6,282 bases of DNA, taken from assembly GCA_902782795.1 (NCBI GenBank), contig CACZOT010000094.1:1-6282 (forward strand). Reading direction: 5' to 3'. A program made the translations under genes and the position numbers. The notes beneath the pieces are model-generated. The model made no database searches and was not told the origin of the DNA. It saw only the letters and a list, made by a program, of their open reading frames with translations. The stretch comes from an uncultured Eubacteriales bacterium (GTDB lineage: Bacteria; Bacillota; Clostridia; Christensenellales; Aristaeellaceae). Positions 3,890-6,282 of this stretch are shown in pieces. Positions within the stretch are counted from its first letter, which is position 1, and each line of letters starts with the position of its first letter.

Positions 3890-6220
3890 CTATAGGCGCG
3901 GGGCGGAGCCCTCCGGCGGCTTTCCCGCCTTTCGCACCTTCTCCACGTAGAGATCGCACAGCTCGGCGGCGGTCTCGGCGTCGCGCGCCTCGCAGGAGAC
4001 GAGACATTCGCGCCGCTGGGGCGAAGGCCGCACGCTGATTCGGGCCCGGTCCGTCTCCACATGAAGCCCGTCTCCGAGCGCCGCGCCGGGCAGCTCTCCG
4101 GAGAGCGCGCGCAGCACTCCGCCGCGCTCCGCCACGGGCACACGGCGCTCTCGCACGGCCATGGCGGGCATCTCCCGCCGCCAATCGGCCAGGCGGAGGC
4201 CCTTCTGTTCCAGGAGCTCGAGGGCGGCCAGCGCGAAAAAGGGCCCGTCCACCGCGAGGCGCAACATCTCCGGATCGATGGCCCCCAGGGCCTCCTGCTC
4301 CTCCCCGCGGCCGCTGTGTACGCGCTCTACCCGCGCGCCATAGCGCTTCGCGAGCTCCTCGATCGCACGCGCCGGGCCGTCGGCCACGGCGTATCGCTTC
4401 GCACCGCGCTCGAAGGCCGTCCAGGCACGCAGAAGTGCCTGCCATTCCGGGCCTGGGCGCTCGGCCGCGTCGCCGATCTCAGCGGAACCGTCCTGGGCAA
4501 GCCACACGCGCCACTCCCCCGCGACGCCCTGCATGAGCTCCTCGTCCCATTCGGCGCGCGCCTCCCAGCCCGCGCGGCGGAAGGCCTCCTGTGCCAGGCC
4601 CAGGAGCACCTCCGATCGCGCGAAGATCGCCGCGCCGCCGCTCCGCTCCCGGGCGGGAAAGCGCCGCGCCAGGTCCGCCAGATAGGGCAGACGCGCGTTC
4701 CCCGCCGCCAGAGGCACGCGCGCGGCGTCCGCAAAGAGCGTGCGCACGCCCTCACGCAGGATGGCTTTCTCCAATTCTCGCGCGCGCCGCGCGGTCGGTT
4801 CCGCGCCGTTTTCGCTCAGCGGGAGGATTCGCCGCCCGTCGACGAAGACGACCGCGTCCGCGCCCAGGAGCCGCGCCTGAAAGCGCAGGGCGGGCAAGGG
4901 CGCGACGCCGCTTTCCAACACCTCTGCGCCCTGGTAGAGGATCCCGGACACCAGCGCCCGCGCGCAGCACAGCGAGACGCTCCCCGCGCCGCGCCCCACG
5001 AGCACGCGCCCCTTTCCCAGCGCCCGCCCGACGCGCACGGCCTGCGCCGGGTCGCTCACGCGCAGGGATCCGCCCGCGAAGCGCAGGCCCTCCCCGCTGC
5101 CCCAGACCACATCCGCGGCCACCAGCGCGCCAGGGTCCAGAGCCTTGTGCGGCCAGACCCGCACGCCCGGCATCACGACGCTTTCTTCGCTTGCAACGCT
5201 GCTACTGCCGATGACGCTCCCCTCCATAGCGCAGGCGCGCGCTTCCAGGAGCGCCCCTTCCGCGAGGACGCCGCAGCTCAGCTGTGCGCCTTCCTCCATA
5301 CGCGCTCCATGCCAGAGCACGCCACGCTTGACGCGCGCCCCGCGGCCGACGTAGGCGCCTGGGCCGACCGCCGTCCAAGGGCCGATCTCGGCCCCCGCCT
5401 CGACGACGGCCCCCTGGCCGATCCAAACCGGCCCCGTCACGCGCGCACGACCGCTCACCTGCGCGCCGGGCTCGATGGTAATCTCCCCCGCCTTCGCCGG
5501 CGTTTCCAGTCCCGTTTCTCCGGCAAGGATGGCGCGGTGGGCGTCCAGGTAGCCGGCGATATCGCCGATATCGCACCAGTATTCCCCGGTCTCCCAGCCG
5601 TACACGCCCAGCCCGCGCCGCATGAGCTCCGGGAAGAGATCCCGGCTGAAATCGTACGGACAGCCCTCCGGCACCAGGCGCAGCGCCTCCGGCTCGAGGA
5701 TGTAGATCCCCGTGTTCACCAGGTCCGAAAAGACGTCGCTCCAGCCCGGCTTTTCCAGGAACGCGCGGATCCGGCCGTCCGGCTCCGTCACCGCGACGCC
5801 GTACTCGGTGGGCTCTGAGGCGCGCCGCAGGACGATCGTCGTCAGAGCCTTCTTTTCCCGGTGGAACCGCAGCGCCGCGCCAAGATCGCAGGAGGTGAGC
5901 CCGTCGCCGGAGAGCACGCAGAAGGTCTCATCCAGGAACCCCGCCGCACGCTTGACGCCGCCTGCCGTGCCCAAGGGCTCCTTTTCCTGGAAATACCGCA
6001 TTCGTACGCCGAAACGGCTGCCGTCGCCGAAGTATTCCTCGATCTGCCGCGGCAGATAACAGACTGTCACGGCGGACTCGCGTACGCCGTGTTTGGCGAG
6101 CAGGCGCACGGCGTATTCCATCACCGGCCTGCCGAAGATGGGCACCATGGGCTTGGGCCGGTCGCACGTCAGCGGACGCAGACGGCTCCCGACGCCGCCG
6201 GCCATGATGATCGCTTTCAC
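3890..6220 (-). CDS. Sugar-1-phosphate nucleotidyltransferase fused to a degenerate phosphomannomutase-like domain
   Basis: The 776-residue product has three parts. Residues 1-235 are a nucleotidyltransferase with the signature MAGGVGSRLRPLT, RPKPMVP (21-27), SGDGLTSCDL (104-113, metal-binding D107), FLEKP (154-158) and YWCDIGD (214-220). It should make an NDP-sugar, probably GDP-mannose, from a sugar-1-phosphate; base and sugar are not proven. Residues about 245-365 are irregular hexapeptide repeats of a left-handed beta-helix. Residues about 370-776 follow the order of a phosphomannomutase but lack its active site: no TASHNP serine loop (ADAVVFVDGRR at 455-463 instead), no DGDADR, no GGE-S-GH, and RPSPQRR in place of the RPSGTEP phosphate loop. 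This architecture is known in bacteria, usually annotated mannose-1-phosphate guanylyltransferase. I chose the GTG at 6220 (MKAIIMAGG) because AGGAGG lies 9 bases upstream. The product probably feeds surface-glycan synthesis. Confidence 0.88.
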   Translation of the reverse strand: MKAIIMAGGVGSRLRPLTCDRPKPMVPIFGRPVMEYAVRLLAKHGVRESAVTVCYLPRQIEEYFGDGSRFGVRMRYFQEKEPLGTAGGVKRAAGFLDETFCVLSGDGLTSCDLGAALRFHREKKALTTIVLRRASEPTEYGVAVTEPDGRIRAFLEKPGWSDVFSDLVNTGIYILEPEALRLVPEGCPYDFSRDLFPELMRRGLGVYGWETGEYWCDIGDIAGYLDAHRAILAGETGLETPAKAGEITIEPGAQVSGRARVTGPVWIGQGAVVEAGAEIGPWTAVGPGAYVGRGARVKRGVLWHGARMEEGAQLSCGVLAEGALLEARACAMEGSVIGSSSVASEESVVMPGVRVWPHKALDPGALVAADVVWGSGEGLRFAGGSLRVSDPAQAVRVGRALGKGRVLVGRGAGSVSLCCARALVSGILYQGAEVLESGVAPLPALRFQARLLGADAVVFVDGRRILPLSENGAEPTARRARELEKAILREGVRTLFADAARVPLAAGNARLPYLADLARRFPARERSGGAAIFARSEVLLGLAQEAFRRAGWEARAEWDEELMQGVAGEWRVWLAQDGSAEIGDAAERPGPEWQALLRAWTAFERGAKRYAVADGPARAIEELAKRYGARVERVHSGRGEEQEALGAIDPEMLRLAVDGPFFALAALELLEQKGLRLADWRREMPAMAVRERRVPVAERGGVLRALSGELPGAALGDGLHVETDRARISVRPSPQRRECLVSCEARDAETAAELCDLYVEKVRKAGKPPEGSAPRL

Positions 6221-6229
6221 TTGGCGATC

Positions 6230-6235
6230 CCTCCT
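6230..6235 (-). promoter_or_regulatory. Ribosome binding site of the nucleotidyltransferase fusion
   Basis: The minus strand reads AGGAGG 9 bases before the GTG at 6220. It decides against the in-frame GTG at 6262, which overlaps the G of another AGGAGG (6267-6262) and so cannot use it. Confidence 0.8.
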
Positions 6236-6282
6236 TGTTGGATGATCGTTGCTGATTCTCACCTCCTATTTTTTCCCACCCC

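Noticed and set aside
4061..5818. A 585-codon open frame on the plus strand
   Set aside because: It lies wholly antisense to the nucleotidyltransferase fusion. Its product is low-complexity (Arg, Ala, Pro, His rich) with no family motif, and it arises because GC-rich codons leave few stops on the opposite strand.
1..6282. CRISPR arrays, insertion sequences, tRNA or rRNA genes
   Set aside because: I found no regularly spaced repeats, transposase motifs, terminal inverted repeats or cloverleaf-type sequences.

Overview
The window is a high-GC stretch, very rich in C and G at third codon positions. It carries the sporulation pair spoIVFA-spoIVFB, so the source is most likely an endospore-forming (or formerly spore-forming) lineage of Firmicutes, probably a GC-rich anaerobic Clostridia-type bacterium. 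That placement is an inference from gene content; no rRNA or tRNA gene is present. I find six protein genes, five on the minus strand and one small one on the plus strand. The high GC content opens many long false frames on the opposite strand.

Layout, left to right. Bases 1-474 (minus) hold the first 158 codons of upp, uracil phosphoribosyltransferase, which runs off the left edge; it has its own sigma-A type promoter and Shine-Dalgarno (SD) site. Bases 606-1505 and 1502-2164 (minus) are spoIVFB and spoIVFA, overlapping by 4 bases (GTGA): an intramembrane site-2 metalloprotease and its membrane partner with a degenerate LytM domain. A possible sigma-E promoter and a clear SD lie before spoIVFA. 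Bases 2165-2394 hold no confident gene. They contain the intrinsic terminator of the next minus-strand gene and an odd palindrome-rich spacer. Bases 2395-3279 (minus) are nanA, N-acetylneuraminate lyase, with a near-consensus promoter.

The 3280-3414 interval is a compact divergent control region. The nanA promoter points left, a second promoter points right, and an imperfect 9-bp inverted repeat overlaps the right-hand promoter. The rightward gene (3415-3690) encodes a 91-residue protein. Its second half closely resembles the glycyl-radical C-terminus of anaerobic (class III) ribonucleotide reductase NrdD, but the rest of the enzyme is absent. A textbook terminator (3722-3760) follows, then about 130 bases with nothing convincing.

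Bases 3890-6220 (minus) encode a 776-residue fusion: an apparently intact sugar-1-phosphate nucleotidyltransferase, a left-handed beta-helix segment, and a phosphomannomutase-like half that has lost all of its expected active-site motifs. Its promoter lies beyond the right edge.

The genes do not form one pathway. The window covers pyrimidine salvage, sigma-K activation during sporulation, sialic acid catabolism, a glycyl-radical-like mini-protein and nucleotide-sugar synthesis for surface glycans, mostly as separate transcription units. The most interesting items are the free-standing NrdD-tail-like protein, the pseudo-mutase fusion, the inverted repeat in the divergent promoter region and the structured spacer after nanA.
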